From the NCBI RefSeq assembly GCF_003364335.1, contig NZ_NXLX01000001.1, positions 162,715 through 226,714 of the forward strand: DNA of 64,000 nucleotides, in the 5' to 3' direction. Of this stretch, positions 9,130 to 18,261 are shown in pieces. The position numbers and the translations under genes are program-made. Origin of the DNA: Helicobacter anseris. Its GTDB lineage: Bacteria > Campylobacterota > Campylobacteria > Campylobacterales > Helicobacteraceae. The stretch's first letter is position 1. Each line of letters starts with the position of its first letter. Below the pieces are notes generated by a model. That model ran no database searches and was not told the DNA's origin. It worked only from the letters and a program-made list of their open reading frames with translations.

Positions 9130-9406
9130 TATCAAGAAGATGTGTTGATATCACTTCATCTAATGCTTCATCTTCTTGTTTTTTTGTTTCTTGATGTTGT
9201 TGTTGAGGTGTTTGCCCATTTCCTTGAGAATCTTTATCAATAGTGTGTGTTTCTTCTGTTGCTCTAGTTTCTTGTATATCATTAATTTTATCTTCAAATT
9301 CTTGAATATTGATTGGAGTGGTATCGATTCTATTTTGGATATTTTGAACATTTGCTTGGGTATTTTGATTGATATAAGTGATGTTGCCAATAGGTGAAAT
9401 AGCCAT
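9119..9406 (-). CDS. Small hydrophilic protein of unknown function
   Basis: I do not recognise this 95-residue gene as a named family. It encodes a very polar, Gln/Glu/Asn-rich protein with no signal peptide, membrane segment or cysteine; it opens MAISPIGNITYINQNTQ and the middle is low-complexity (TPQQQHQETKKQEDEA). I consider it real because its ATG follows the TAG of the NFACT gene with no gap and reuses that gene's end (GAAGG) as a ribosome-binding site, so it looks translationally coupled. It is the last gene of the nadK-recN-NFACT operon. An opposite-strand open frame over the same bases is a shadow. Confidence 0.6.
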   Translation of the reverse strand: MAISPIGNITYINQNTQANVQNIQNRIDTTPINIQEFEDKINDIQETRATEETHTIDKDSQGNGQTPQQQHQETKKQEDEALDEVISTHLLDIKA

Positions 9407-10729
9407 CTAACCTTCTTTTTTATAAACTAATGTTTGGTATTTTGCATAAGACACATGAGCATTCTCTTTAATCTTTACAAATTTCCTTAATGTATAATCG
9501 ACTTCAAAATTGCCTCTTAAAATTTCATTTAATTCCACGAGTATTTCTCCAGCTTTTTGAATAATGTATTGAGGAGGTCTTGTTTTTCCGCAATGAATAA
9601 TCATGTGAGATGAGGGAATATTTTTGATATGTAACCAAATATCATTTGCTTTTGCCATTTCTAGTAGGGCTTGATTTTCATTTTGATTTTTTCCAATTGA
9701 TATTTTGTAATTTTCAATAAAAAAGCTTTCAAACTTTATATTTTTTTCTTTTATTCTTTTTTGTGGTTCTAAGATAGAGATATTATCCAGAGAATTTGTT
9801 TTTTGAATAAAGCGTATTTCTTGTTGCAAAAAATGTATTTTATTTTTTAAGTTTTGCTCTTCGAGATGGATATTTTTAGCTTTTTTAGAAAGCTTTTTGC
9901 TTTGTGTAAACATATGATTGATGCAATCTTGTGGCAAGTGATAGGGTTTTGGAATCTCAATTTGTATTTGCTGGTCATTGAAATCTTTTAGTATTATGTA
10001 TTTGTCAAAAGGTTTAATGAGATGCAGGTTTGATAACAATAGATTTGCTTCATCGCGAAGTTTCTTTGCTTGATTTTCAAGCCCTGCTACTTGAGGTAAT
10101 TCCTTAAGAAGGCATTGATATGTATATATCTTCTTATCAAGCTTAGAGAGGACTTTTTGCTTATATTGAAGTAATTTTTGAGTATTTATTTTATGATAAT
10201 TTTCTTGGAGAAAATAAAATATTTGTTCTTTAGAGTAAAATATTATTTTTTCTGAGGTATTTTTTTGAAAGAGTGGAATAAGTGGTTGATTTACTTTAAT
10301 TTCTCTTGAAGTCTTATCGCTATTTAAATGTCGCAATGCCTCAAGAATTATATTTTCATGATTTACTAAGATTACATTTGTGTGTTTGCCTGTAAATTCA
10401 AAATGTATAAAAAACTCAAAATCTTTATATAGATGATGTTGGCGACAGTGTAAAATCAAGATTCTATTATTTCCATCACAAAAACAATCAAGAAGCCTAG
10501 CTTTTTTTGTAAGTTTTTGCAATAAAATATCAAAAGGTGCTTGGTAGGTTTTTCCGGTATATATCTCTGTTGAGATAAAAATATTGCTTTGAGATTTTTG
10601 CATATCAAGATAAAAAATTTCTTGATCGAGTTGCAATCTAAAAAGATTTTCTTGAATGCGTTTTAGAGAATTGATATGTGTATATTCTTTAAAAAGTTTA
10701 GCAATATTTTTCAATAAACAAAGATTCAT
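9407..10729 (-). CDS. NFACT family protein (RqcH / fibronectin-binding-like)
   Basis: This 440-residue protein belongs to the NFACT family (bacterial RqcH, Rqc2-like), often annotated as fibronectin/fibrinogen-binding. Known RqcH proteins bind stalled 50S-peptidyl-tRNA complexes and add C-terminal Ala tails. Visible parts are an N-terminal NFACT-N domain (to about 180), a long Lys/Gln/Glu-rich coiled coil (about 190-320), and the C-terminal NFACT-R domain with ANDIWLHIKNIPSSHMII. The family is best read as a ribosome quality-control factor; surface adhesion is an older claim. Its ATG overlaps the recN stop by 4 bases. The order nadK-recN-NFACT matches H. pylori. Confidence 0.85.
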   Translation of the reverse strand: MNLCLLKNIAKLFKEYTHINSLKRIQENLFRLQLDQEIFYLDMQKSQSNIFISTEIYTGKTYQAPFDILLQKLTKKARLLDCFCDGNNRILILHCRQHHLYKDFEFFIHFEFTGKHTNVILVNHENIILEALRHLNSDKTSREIKVNQPLIPLFQKNTSEKIIFYSKEQIFYFLQENYHKINTQKLLQYKQKVLSKLDKKIYTYQCLLKELPQVAGLENQAKKLRDEANLLLSNLHLIKPFDKYIILKDFNDQQIQIEIPKPYHLPQDCINHMFTQSKKLSKKAKNIHLEEQNLKNKIHFLQQEIRFIQKTNSLDNISILEPQKRIKEKNIKFESFFIENYKISIGKNQNENQALLEMAKANDIWLHIKNIPSSHMIIHCGKTRPPQYIIQKAGEILVELNEILRGNFEVDYTLRKFVKIKENAHVSYAKYQTLVYKKEG

Positions 10730-12255
10730 AAATTTAATCTTTTTTTTGCAAATTCTATTGCTTCTTTAGTGATATTAGAACCACTTATCATTCTTGCGAT
10801 TTCTTGAATTTTTCCTTCTGTGTCTAAAGATTGGATAAAGCTTTTATTGTCTTTTTTGGTTACAAGATAGTGGTGATCTGCTAATGCTGGGATATGTGGT
10901 TGGTGTGATATAGCAAAGATTTGATAGCTTGTAGCAAGCTGTTTTAATACTTTTGCTACTCCATCGCTTTCCTCCCCACTTAAATTTGCATCAATTTCAT
11001 CTAAAATTAAAATTCCCGTCTTATCTGAAAAATTTGCTTCAAGACACATTACAGCAAGGCGCAGTCTATTGTATTCTCCCATACTGAGATTTTGTATTTG
11101 TGTATTTTTTAGTAGTATTGAAATTTCTTGAGAACCGGTGTGACTGAGACTATTTTCTTTTAATAAAACTTGTATATCTTTTAATTTTAAGAGTTTGCAG
11201 AGTTCTTCTAACCCATTTGTAAAGTCTTTGATATATTTTATGCGGTAATGGGAAATTTCTTTGGCTAATAAAATGCATTCCTTCTCAATTTGTTTTTGAT
11301 TATCCAAGAGTTTTTCTTTATTAAAACTAATGTTGTCATATTCTTTTAATTTTTCTTGTTGAAATTGCAATCGTATAAGGGCTTCTTCAATACTGCCATA
11401 TCGGTGGTTTAAGTCTGCAAGTTTGGAGATTCTATCAAGAATTTCTTCAGGATTTAGAGTGTCTAATTCTTGAAGTTTTGTATCCTCATTGTGAAGAATA
11501 TCTTTGATCTCAAGAATGCTTTCATCAAAAGTAGGATGTGTCTTTTCTAGGATTTGTAGAGTGTTTTGTATGATGTGAATATTTTGTAAAATATCTAATG
11601 ATTGAGTAATAAGTTCTTGTATTTTTTCCTTTTTTGAAAAATTCTTTTTTAATTGCATCAATTCTTCATATTCGCCTACTTTTGGATTTAAAGATTGAAT
11701 CTTATTGATCTCAAAGGTTGCAAATTCTCTTAATTCTTGGATATTTTTTTCTTCTTTAAGTAGCTGATTGTAGGATTGTTTGATTGTTTGAAGTTCATCA
11801 AATTTGATTTGCATTTGCAAGAGCAAAGAGTGATAGTCTTGCTCTTTGCTTGTAATAAGAGTATCAAAAACCCTCAAGAGATTAGAGCTTTGTAGCTCTG
11901 TGGAATTTTTAAGAGAAATGTGTTTGATGTGATTTGAGAGTATCTCTTGGAGATTTTTTTTTGCAATAAGAGAGTTGTTGATGAAATATCTTGTTTTATC
12001 TTTTTTTATAATATTGATGAATATCTCATTTTCATTGTCAATACCATAATCTTCCAGATTGATAGGGCATTGTGTTAGAATTCCTTGTATTTGTGTAGCA
12101 TTAGAATCTCTAAGTCCAAATAGCCCGAGCAAGGATTCCATAAATACAGATTTACCACTACCACTAGCACCGCTAAATACATTAAGTCCCTTATGAAATT
12201 CAAGATTTAGATTCTCAAATACGATGGCATTTTTTATATGGATTGATTCAATCAT
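10726..12255 (-). CDS. recN: DNA repair ATPase RecN
   Basis: RecN is an SMC-like ATPase used in double-strand-break repair, which matters in natural transformers and under oxidative stress. The 509-residue protein has Walker A GASGSGKS at 29-36, a long coiled coil in the middle (about 150-330), an ABC signature LSMGEYNRLRLAV, and Walker B ILILDEIDANLSG. It is slightly shorter than the 550-residue E. coli protein, as is usual for Helicobacter. The signature reads LSMGE rather than LSGGE, as I recall for epsilonproteobacterial RecN. It overlaps nadK by 8 bases upstream and NFACT by 4 downstream. Confidence 0.93.
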   Translation of the reverse strand: MIESIHIKNAIVFENLNLEFHKGLNVFSGASGSGKSVFMESLLGLFGLRDSNATQIQGILTQCPINLEDYGIDNENEIFINIIKKDKTRYFINNSLIAKKNLQEILSNHIKHISLKNSTELQSSNLLRVFDTLITSKEQDYHSLLLQMQIKFDELQTIKQSYNQLLKEEKNIQELREFATFEINKIQSLNPKVGEYEELMQLKKNFSKKEKIQELITQSLDILQNIHIIQNTLQILEKTHPTFDESILEIKDILHNEDTKLQELDTLNPEEILDRISKLADLNHRYGSIEEALIRLQFQQEKLKEYDNISFNKEKLLDNQKQIEKECILLAKEISHYRIKYIKDFTNGLEELCKLLKLKDIQVLLKENSLSHTGSQEISILLKNTQIQNLSMGEYNRLRLAVMCLEANFSDKTGILILDEIDANLSGEESDGVAKVLKQLATSYQIFAISHQPHIPALADHHYLVTKKDNKSFIQSLDTEGKIQEIARMISGSNITKEAIEFAKKRLNL

Positions 12256-13090
12256 TTTGTCCCCATTGGAATTTTTCTTTTAAAACTTTAAAATAATTTC
12301 TTTGCTTTTGCTGAATTAAAAGAGCTGGTTTTTGCGCACTTTTTATCGTGATAATATCATTAGGATTAGTTACAATAGTTTCTTGTCCATCAATAATGAC
12401 AATACTTTGAGTGCTTACTTTAAAATTTAAAGTAAGTGTGTGATCTAATACCATAGGTCTTTGGGTGAGCGTATGTGCAGCAACAGGTGTAAGTAAAATA
12501 TTCTTGCATAAAGGATATACGATGGAGCCACCAGCACTAATATTATATGCAGTTGATCCAGTAGGGGTTGCAATGATGAGAGAATCGCCTTTGTATGTAT
12601 TGAAGATTTCGCCATCAATGTAGGCTTGAATATTAAGTATTCCACTAGTAAGATTGTTTTTAGAAATTAGAAATTCATTGATTGCAAAAAAATTTTGATT
12701 GTTTATTTGAGCCTCAAGCATCATATGCTCTTCAATTAGATAGTTGCCAGTAGTCAAAAGTTTTAGAAAATCTTGCAATTCAAAAGGATTTATAGCAGTT
12801 AAAAATCCTAGTTTTCCTGTATTGATACCAAATACAGGAATGTGGCTACCATAAACTTTTCTAATTAAGGAGAGCAATGTCCCATCTCCCCCAATAGAGG
12901 CAATTGCATCAACTTTTTGTATAAGCTGATCAAGTGGATAAGATGGAGTAAAACTAATATCATTTGCACTAGATGATTCTAAGATTACTTCAATATTGGC
13001 TTTTTGAAGGATATTGCAAATTGCTAAAAAAGTTTCTAGAGATGTTTGAGGCCTTAAGAATATCCCTAGTTTTGTGATGTTTTTTTGCAT
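12248..13090 (-). CDS. nadK: NAD kinase
   Basis: NadK phosphorylates NAD to NADP. The 280-residue protein carries the family signatures SIGGDGTLLSLIRK (catalytic GGDGT), NTGKLGFLT and TPTGSTAYNISAGGSIVYP. The start at 13090 has a good GAGGG ribosome-binding site about 7 bases upstream. It is the first gene of the minus-strand operon with recN, the NFACT gene and the small gene. The promoter must lie in the 93-base gap shared with the divergent TauE/SafE gene. Confidence 0.95.
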   Translation of the reverse strand: MQKNITKLGIFLRPQTSLETFLAICNILQKANIEVILESSSANDISFTPSYPLDQLIQKVDAIASIGGDGTLLSLIRKVYGSHIPVFGINTGKLGFLTAINPFELQDFLKLLTTGNYLIEEHMMLEAQINNQNFFAINEFLISKNNLTSGILNIQAYIDGEIFNTYKGDSLIIATPTGSTAYNISAGGSIVYPLCKNILLTPVAAHTLTQRPMVLDHTLTLNFKVSTQSIVIIDGQETIVTNPNDIITIKSAQKPALLIQQKQRNYFKVLKEKFQWGQND

Positions 13091-13183
13091 ATTCCCTCTT
13101 TTTTACTTAATTGTATCAAAAATATACTCCCTATTGAAAAAGAATAATTACAATAGTTTAGAGTTATATATAAGGTTTTTATA

Positions 13184-13954
13184 ATGGAAGGTTTATACAT
13201 TGTTGTAGGGATAATTTCTGGTATTGCTTCTGGAATGTTTGGGTTAGGTGGAGGGACTATTATTGTTCCTATGATGTTGAGTTTAGGTTTTAGTGTGCAT
13301 CAAGCAGTGGGTATTTCTGTTTTGCAAATGATTTTTGCCTCTTTATTTGGTTCTATAATCAATTATAAAAAACGACTACTTTCTTTAAAAGATGGTGTGT
13401 TGCTTGGAATAGGAGGTGTTATAGGTGCTAGCTTTAGTGGTAAGGTATTGCAAATTTTAAGTGAAACAAAACTTACTTTTATTTTTTTGCTTTTAATGTG
13501 CCTATCTTTTTATAATTTTTTGAATAAAAAGAATGGTAATACAGAGCAGAAAACTATCAAAACAACAAAAACATACTATGTTTCTGTTTTAATATTTACA
13601 GGAATGATTACAGGGATTTTTTCTGTTTCTTTGGGGGTTGGTGGTGGTTTATTGATGATGCCAATTCTTATGCATTTTTTAGGTTTTGATACTAAAAAAA
13701 TTAGCGTATTATCATTATTTTTTATTATTTGTTCTTCTATTTCAGGGGCTTTGTCCTTATTCCAACATCAAATTATTGATTTTAATATTTTATATGTAGG
13801 GTTATTTGTAGGTGTAAGTGCAATGATTGGAGTAAGTATTGGAATTTTTCTTGTACAGAAGATAACACTCTCTTTGCATAAAAGAGTGTTATCTTGCATT
13901 TATGTTTTTGCAATATCTCTGACGACTTATCATCTCTTAGAGAGACTTATTTAA
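13184..13954 (+). CDS. TauE/SafE family sulfite exporter-like permease
   Basis: This is a 256-residue inner-membrane protein of the TauE/SafE (DUF81) family, which includes exporters or importers of sulfite, sulfoacetate and other small organic anions. There are about eight hydrophobic segments in two repeats, each with a Gly-rich motif: FGLGGGTIIVPMML (about 20-33) and SLGVGGGLLMMPIL (about 150-163). The substrate cannot be told from sequence, and no sulfur-metabolism gene is adjacent. AAGG lies 9 bases before the ATG. Its stop overlaps the convergent SPOR gene by 8 bases. Bases 13861-13893, inside its last codons, form a strong inverted repeat (see that entry). Confidence 0.85.
   Translation: MEGLYIVVGIISGIASGMFGLGGGTIIVPMMLSLGFSVHQAVGISVLQMIFASLFGSIINYKKRLLSLKDGVLLGIGGVIGASFSGKVLQILSETKLTFIFLLLMCLSFYNFLNKKNGNTEQKTIKTTKTYYVSVLIFTGMITGIFSVSLGVGGGLLMMPILMHFLGFDTKKISVLSLFFIICSSISGALSLFQHQIIDFNILYVGLFVGVSAMIGVSIGIFLVQKITLSLHKRVLSCIYVFAISLTTYHLLERLI
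13861..13893. repeat. Inverted repeat (stem-loop) in the 3' end of the TauE/SafE gene
   Basis: GATAACACTCT at 13861-13871 is exactly complementary to AGAGTGTTATC at 13883-13893, giving an 11-bp perfect stem with an 11-base loop. It lies within the coding sequence, 60 bases before the stop and close to the end of the convergent SPOR gene. There is no following T-run on either strand, so it is not a textbook intrinsic terminator, but it could slow or end transcription between two converging genes. Confidence 0.5.
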
Positions 13955-14759
13955 CCTCAAAATATACAGAGAAATCTAATTCTGGATTTGCTTCTTTATA
14001 TTTACTTGCTTCAGAACGAGATTTAAACGGACCTACAAGATATTTTGTTAGTTTTTGTCCATTGATGGTAATCTCTTGAGTTCTGTAAGAATGTTTTTTG
14101 AGCATTGTTAGCAACTCTTTGCTTGGTTTTTTGCTAAATACACCAACTTGTAAATAAGAGCCTTTTGTTGCGATACGCGAATTTGTATTTGCCTTAGCTT
14201 TTTTTACTTGTTTTTTAGCTTGTTTTTGTTCTATGTTTTTTTGTTGAGCTACAGGTTCTTTTTCTTCTTTAAATGCAGGTATCTCTTCTTGAGGTGCTGT
14301 CATTTGTAGCTGAGGGGTTAATTCTTTTTCTTTTGCTTCATTTTTTAGATCTAATGCTGTATGGAATTGATCATTTGGCACTATTTCTTGTGGAGCAGAT
14401 GAAAGTGCTTCCTCTTGGCTTAGATTTTGGTGATTATCCTCATGCATAGCAGGAATTTCTTGATTGGATGGAGTGTCTGATGCTAAGGTATTTTGATCAT
14501 TATTTTTTAGATTTTGCATAATTTGATCAAAACGTTCATCTTCTATTGCTTCTGGGGTTTTGGTATTATCTAAGATTTGCTCAGGTTGTATTGTTTCTGA
14601 ATGCTCTACTACATCGTGAGAACTTCTTGTAAATGACCATACAAGCAAGATAATAATCAAGACAACAACAACGCCTATTGCACCTAAAATAATATTTTTG
14701 ATATTTTTTGGATTTTTCTTTTCCTCAAATAAAAGTTCATTAAAGTCTTTTTCTTCCAT
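13947..14759 (-). CDS. SPOR-domain membrane protein
   Basis: This 270-residue protein is anchored in the inner membrane with its C-terminus in the periplasm. After a charged N-terminus there is one membrane helix (about 23-46, IILGAIGVVVVLIIILLVWS). A long acidic, Gln/Glu/Lys-rich linker (about 50-195) leads to a C-terminal SPOR domain from about 197 (SYLQVGVFSKKPSKELL to VYFEVK). SPOR domains bind denuded septal peptidoglycan, so a role at the division site is likely; FtsN has this layout but the sequence is not specific enough to call it that. It follows glyA on the same strand with a 43-base gap. Confidence 0.82.
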   Translation of the reverse strand: MEEKDFNELLFEEKKNPKNIKNIILGAIGVVVVLIIILLVWSFTRSSHDVVEHSETIQPEQILDNTKTPEAIEDERFDQIMQNLKNNDQNTLASDTPSNQEIPAMHEDNHQNLSQEEALSSAPQEIVPNDQFHTALDLKNEAKEKELTPQLQMTAPQEEIPAFKEEKEPVAQQKNIEQKQAKKQVKKAKANTNSRIATKGSYLQVGVFSKKPSKELLTMLKKHSYRTQEITINGQKLTKYLVGPFKSRSEASKYKEANPELDFSVYFEVK

Positions 14760-14802
14760 TTTTTCTCCTTAATTTTATTCTTAAAATATTATCGTATTCT
14801 TA

Positions 14803-16053
14803 TCAAAAAATTGGCTTATTATAAACTGGGAATCTACCTCCTAATTCTATGATTTCTTTTTCTATGGCTTTTTGTAGATTAGTGTTGTGAATATCATCTA
14901 ATATATCTGCAATTTTATTTGCAATCCAAATAAATTCTTCTTCTTTCATGCCTCTTGCTGTTAGTGCAGGAGAGCCTATTCTAATTCCACTAGTGACAAA
15001 TGGACTTCTAGTTTCTCCAGGAACTGTGTTTTTATTGACAGTGATTCCTGCATTACAAAGTGCGCAATCTGCGTCTTTTCCACTAAAATCTTTATTAAGG
15101 AAACTCATCAAAATTAAATGATTATCTGTTCCATTGCTTACAAGATCATAACCCCTATTGATAAGCACCTCTGCCATTGCTTTTATATTGCTTTTTACTT
15201 GTTTTGCATAGACTTTCCATTCTGGTTTGAGATTTTCACCAAATCCAACGGCCTTTCCTGCAATAATATGCATCAATGGGCCACCTTGGCTACCTGGAAA
15301 AACAGCTTTGTTGATTTTTTGTGCAATTTCCTCATCATTGCATAAAATAATACCACCTCTAGGACCTCTAAGAGTTTTGTGTGTTGTTGTAGTTACTACA
15401 TGGCAATGTGGGAAGGGGTTGGGGTATTCTCCAGCTACCACAAGTCCAGCAACATGTGCAATATCTCCCATTAAAATTGCACCAACACTATCAGCTATCT
15501 CTCTAAATCTTTTAAAATCTAGTTCTCTAGTATAGGCAGAAAAGCCACATACAATTAGTTGAGGTTTTATGAGTTTTGCTTGTTCTTCGAGTTTATTGTA
15601 ATCAATTCTTCCATCTAATTCAACGCCATAAAAAAAGCTTTGATACATTTGCCCTGTGATACTTACTTTTGCGCCATGAGTGAGGTGTCCTCCATGGCTT
15701 AAATCCATACCTAGAATTTTGTCATAGGGCTTGAGAAGTGCAGAATATACAGCGGTATTTGCTTGAGAACCTGCATGGGGTTGAACATTTGCAAAATTGC
15801 AACCAAAGAGTTTTTTAGCACGCTCAATCGCGATATTTTCAATCTCATCTACAAACTCACATCCACTATAATATCGCTTTGATGGATAACCCTCGGCGTA
15901 TTTATTTGTTAGTATGCTTCCTACAGCTTCCATAACACTAGGAAAAGTATAATTTTCACTAGCAATCATTTCAAGATGTTCATTTTGTCTTTTAAATTCC
16001 TTTTGAATGCTTGAAAAAACTTCTTTGTCTGATTGTTCTAAATAATATTGCAT
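14803..16053 (-). CDS. glyA: Serine hydroxymethyltransferase
   Basis: GlyA interconverts serine and glycine, charging tetrahydrofolate with a one-carbon unit. The 416-residue protein is full length for the family. The PLP-binding lysine is in [15 protein letters not shown], and other signatures are [36 protein letters not shown] and [10 protein letters not shown]. The gap to lysS upstream is 15 bases, with AAGGTAAAAAC before the ATG. The order lysS-glyA is the same in H. pylori. Confidence 0.97.
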   Translation of the reverse strand: MQYYLEQSDKEVFSSIQKEFKRQNEHLEMIASENYTFPSVMEAVGSILTNKYAEGYPSKRYYSGCEFVDEIENIAIERAKKLFGCNFANVQPHAGSQANTAVYSALLKPYDKILGMDLSHGGHLTHGAKVSITGQMYQSFFYGVELDGRIDYNKLEEQAKLIKPQLIVCGFSAYTRELDFKRFREIADSVGAILMGDIAHVAGLVVAGEYPNPFPHCHVVTTTTHKTLRGPRGGIILCNDEEIAQKINKAVFPGSQGGPLMHIIAGKAVGFGENLKPEWKVYAKQVKSNIKAMAEVLINRGYDLVSNGTDNHLILMSFLNKDFSGKDADCALCNAGITVNKNTVPGETRSPFVTSGIRIGSPALTARGMKEEEFIWIANKIADILDDIHNTNLQKAIEKEIIELGGRFPVYNKPIF

Positions 16054-16068
16054 GTTTTTACCTTTCTT

Positions 16069-17574
16069 TTATTGGATTAGTGAATCTTCTTCATTGGATT
16101 TTAAGACTTTCATCGCAGGAAATAAGATTACATCTTTGATGGTTTTTGCATCAGTAAGTAGCATTACCAAACGATCAATCCCTATGCCTTGACCAGCAGT
16201 AGGGGGCATACCATATCCTAAAGCCCATACATAATCTTCATCCATATATTGAGCTTCTTCATCTCCCGCATCTTTTTCTTTTACTTGCTGTTTAAATCTT
16301 TCTAGTTGATCAATAGGATCATTAAGTTCGCTAAATCCATTAGAAATTTCTTTACCACCAATAAAGAGCTCAAATCTATCTGCTATTTGCATATCTTTAT
16401 CATTGCGTCTTGCAAGAGGGCTGATGTCAATAGGATATTGAGTGATAAAAGTTGGATTGATGAGTTTAGATTCTACAAAAGCATCAAATGCCTCTCCAAG
16501 TAATTTGCCATAACCCATTTGTGGCTGAATGACAATATGATTTTCTTGTAAAAACTCTTTGAGTTTATTTTCATCCTCGATAATATCTCTTGATATACCT
16601 CCAATTTTTTCTAAAGCATCTTTATAGCTTATAACCTCAAAGCAATCAAAATCAATAATATCACCATTATGTGGTAATTTATGGGGTAGATTTAAGGAAT
16701 CTAATAGATAGATAAAAAATTCTTTAGTAAGAGCAATTAAATCCTCATAGGTTTTGTAAGCCCAATAAAACTCTATCATTGTAAATTCTGGATTATGAGA
16801 ATGATCCATTCCTTCATTTCTAAAGTTTCTGTTCATTTCAAAAACTGCCTCAAAGCCACCTACAATCAGCCGTTTAAGATAGAGTTCTGGCGCAATCCTA
16901 AGATATCTATCAGCATCAAGTGCGTTGTGATGTGTGATAAAAGGTCTTGCATTTGCACCTCCAGGTATTGGATGGAGCATTGGAGTTTCTACTTCTAAAA
17001 ATCCCTTATCTTCAAAGAATCTACGAATTTTAGAAACAATTTGACTTCGTAATTTGAAAGTTTCTTTCACTTCTTTATTCATAATCAAATCAACATATCT
17101 TTGTCTATAACGCAATTCTATATCTGTAAGTCCGTGAAATTTTTCAGGCAATGGAACAATGGATTTTGTTAAGAGCTTATAAGCGGTTGCATGAAGGCTA
17201 AGCTCACCTGTTTTAGTTACAAATGGAAAACCATAAACATTGATAAAATCACCAACCTCTAAAGTTTTTTTGAGAATCTCAAATTGTTCTTGTAGGTCAT
17301 TTTGAGAAACATAAATTTGTAAGCTTGCGCTTTCATCTTCTATATTGATAAAACAAGCCTTTCCCATCATTCTAAGAAGCTTTACTCTTCCTGTAACATA
17401 AAAGTTTTGAGAGATTTCTTTTTTTTCTTCTTGATTTTTTAAATAATCAAATTTCTTTAAAAAATCTAAATTACTGATAGTTTTTTTTGCTTCGTTGCAA
17501 TAAGGGTTTTGATTTTGTTCTTTTAGGAGTTGGACTTTGTGGAGGCGTTGCTGGATATATTGATTTTCAAACAT
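16069..17574 (-). CDS. lysS: Lysyl-tRNA synthetase (class II)
   Basis: LysS charges tRNA-Lys. The 501-residue protein has an N-terminal OB-fold anticodon-binding domain (about 55-150) and a class II catalytic core. Motif 2 is visible as [20 protein letters not shown] and motif 3 as [13 protein letters not shown] near the C-terminus. It is complete, with no signs of decay. It lies 18 bases downstream of cvpA on the minus strand. Confidence 0.97.
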   Translation of the reverse strand: MFENQYIQQRLHKVQLLKEQNQNPYCNEAKKTISNLDFLKKFDYLKNQEEKKEISQNFYVTGRVKLLRMMGKACFINIEDESASLQIYVSQNDLQEQFEILKKTLEVGDFINVYGFPFVTKTGELSLHATAYKLLTKSIVPLPEKFHGLTDIELRYRQRYVDLIMNKEVKETFKLRSQIVSKIRRFFEDKGFLEVETPMLHPIPGGANARPFITHHNALDADRYLRIAPELYLKRLIVGGFEAVFEMNRNFRNEGMDHSHNPEFTMIEFYWAYKTYEDLIALTKEFFIYLLDSLNLPHKLPHNGDIIDFDCFEVISYKDALEKIGGISRDIIEDENKLKEFLQENHIVIQPQMGYGKLLGEAFDAFVESKLINPTFITQYPIDISPLARRNDKDMQIADRFELFIGGKEISNGFSELNDPIDQLERFKQQVKEKDAGDEEAQYMDEDYVWALGYGMPPTAGQGIGIDRLVMLLTDAKTIKDVILFPAMKVLKSNEEDSLIQ

Positions 17575-17592
17575 TGTATTTTCCTCTATTTT

Positions 17593-18171
17593 CTAGTGTA
17601 ATGGGGATTGAATCTTCTCTTGAATTTGCTCAACAGATTTTTGAACTCCCTTACCAATTTTTTGCATTTTTTCTTCAACTTCTGCAATACTATCAAAATG
17701 CACAATCGTGCTTGCTGTCTCAAGCATTGTAGCATAGACTTTGCTTTCTTGAGGTAATTTTTTTACAAAGTCAATCTCTTTGATAAAGTTGATTTGAGTG
17801 AGACCATATATGATAAAAGCAAGAATACAGAAGCTTTTGATACAAGAAAAAGCAAAACCCAAAAATCTATCAAGCAATCCAAGTCCTGCAAATTTTACAA
17901 ACTTTGAGAGTATAAAACCTAGCATCATAAAACCGACCCAAAAAAATGCAAGAACGATAATAAAGCCAAGTATAAGAGAAACAGAAGGGCTATTGATATT
18001 GTAGATATACTGATTAAAAAAAACAGCCATTTCCCCAGAAAGCCTAGAAGCAAAAAATATCCCAGCTACAACTCCAATAAGTGTTGATACTTCGTGCATT
18101 AAACCATTCAAAAATCCTCTAGCACCCAAAACAACAACAAGCACTAAAATAAAAATATCAATATACCCCAT
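17593..18171 (-). CDS. cvpA: CvpA family membrane protein
   Basis: This 192-residue inner-membrane protein belongs to the CvpA family (named for colicin V production in E. coli; the true role is unclear, with envelope or purF links in other bacteria). Four hydrophobic segments are visible in the first 125 residues, the first at about 4-22 with GARGFLNGLMHEV just after it. The C-terminal 60 residues are a charged cytoplasmic helix (VEEKMQKIGKGVQKSVEQIQ). It heads the cvpA-lysS-glyA operon. The 90-base gap to lnt holds the divergent promoters. Confidence 0.85.
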   Translation of the reverse strand: MGYIDIFILVLVVVLGARGFLNGLMHEVSTLIGVVAGIFFASRLSGEMAVFFNQYIYNINSPSVSLILGFIIVLAFFWVGFMMLGFILSKFVKFAGLGLLDRFLGFAFSCIKSFCILAFIIYGLTQINFIKEIDFVKKLPQESKVYATMLETASTIVHFDSIAEVEEKMQKIGKGVQKSVEQIQEKIQSPLH

Positions 18172-18212
18172 AATAAATCCCCAATCTCTCTAAAGCTTAA
18201 ATAAAACTAAAA

Positions 18213-18218
18213 TAGAAT
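18213..18218 (+). promoter_or_regulatory. Candidate -10 box for lnt
   Basis: TAGAAT at 18213-18218 lies in the divergent cvpA/lnt gap. If used, transcription would begin near 18225. That is downstream of the ATG at 18220 but upstream of the in-frame ATG at 18262, which is the main reason I prefer the later lnt start. Confidence 0.35.
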
Positions 18219-18261
18219 TATGCTATTCTACCAAAAATATTTGAGATTTTATGGGATAAAA

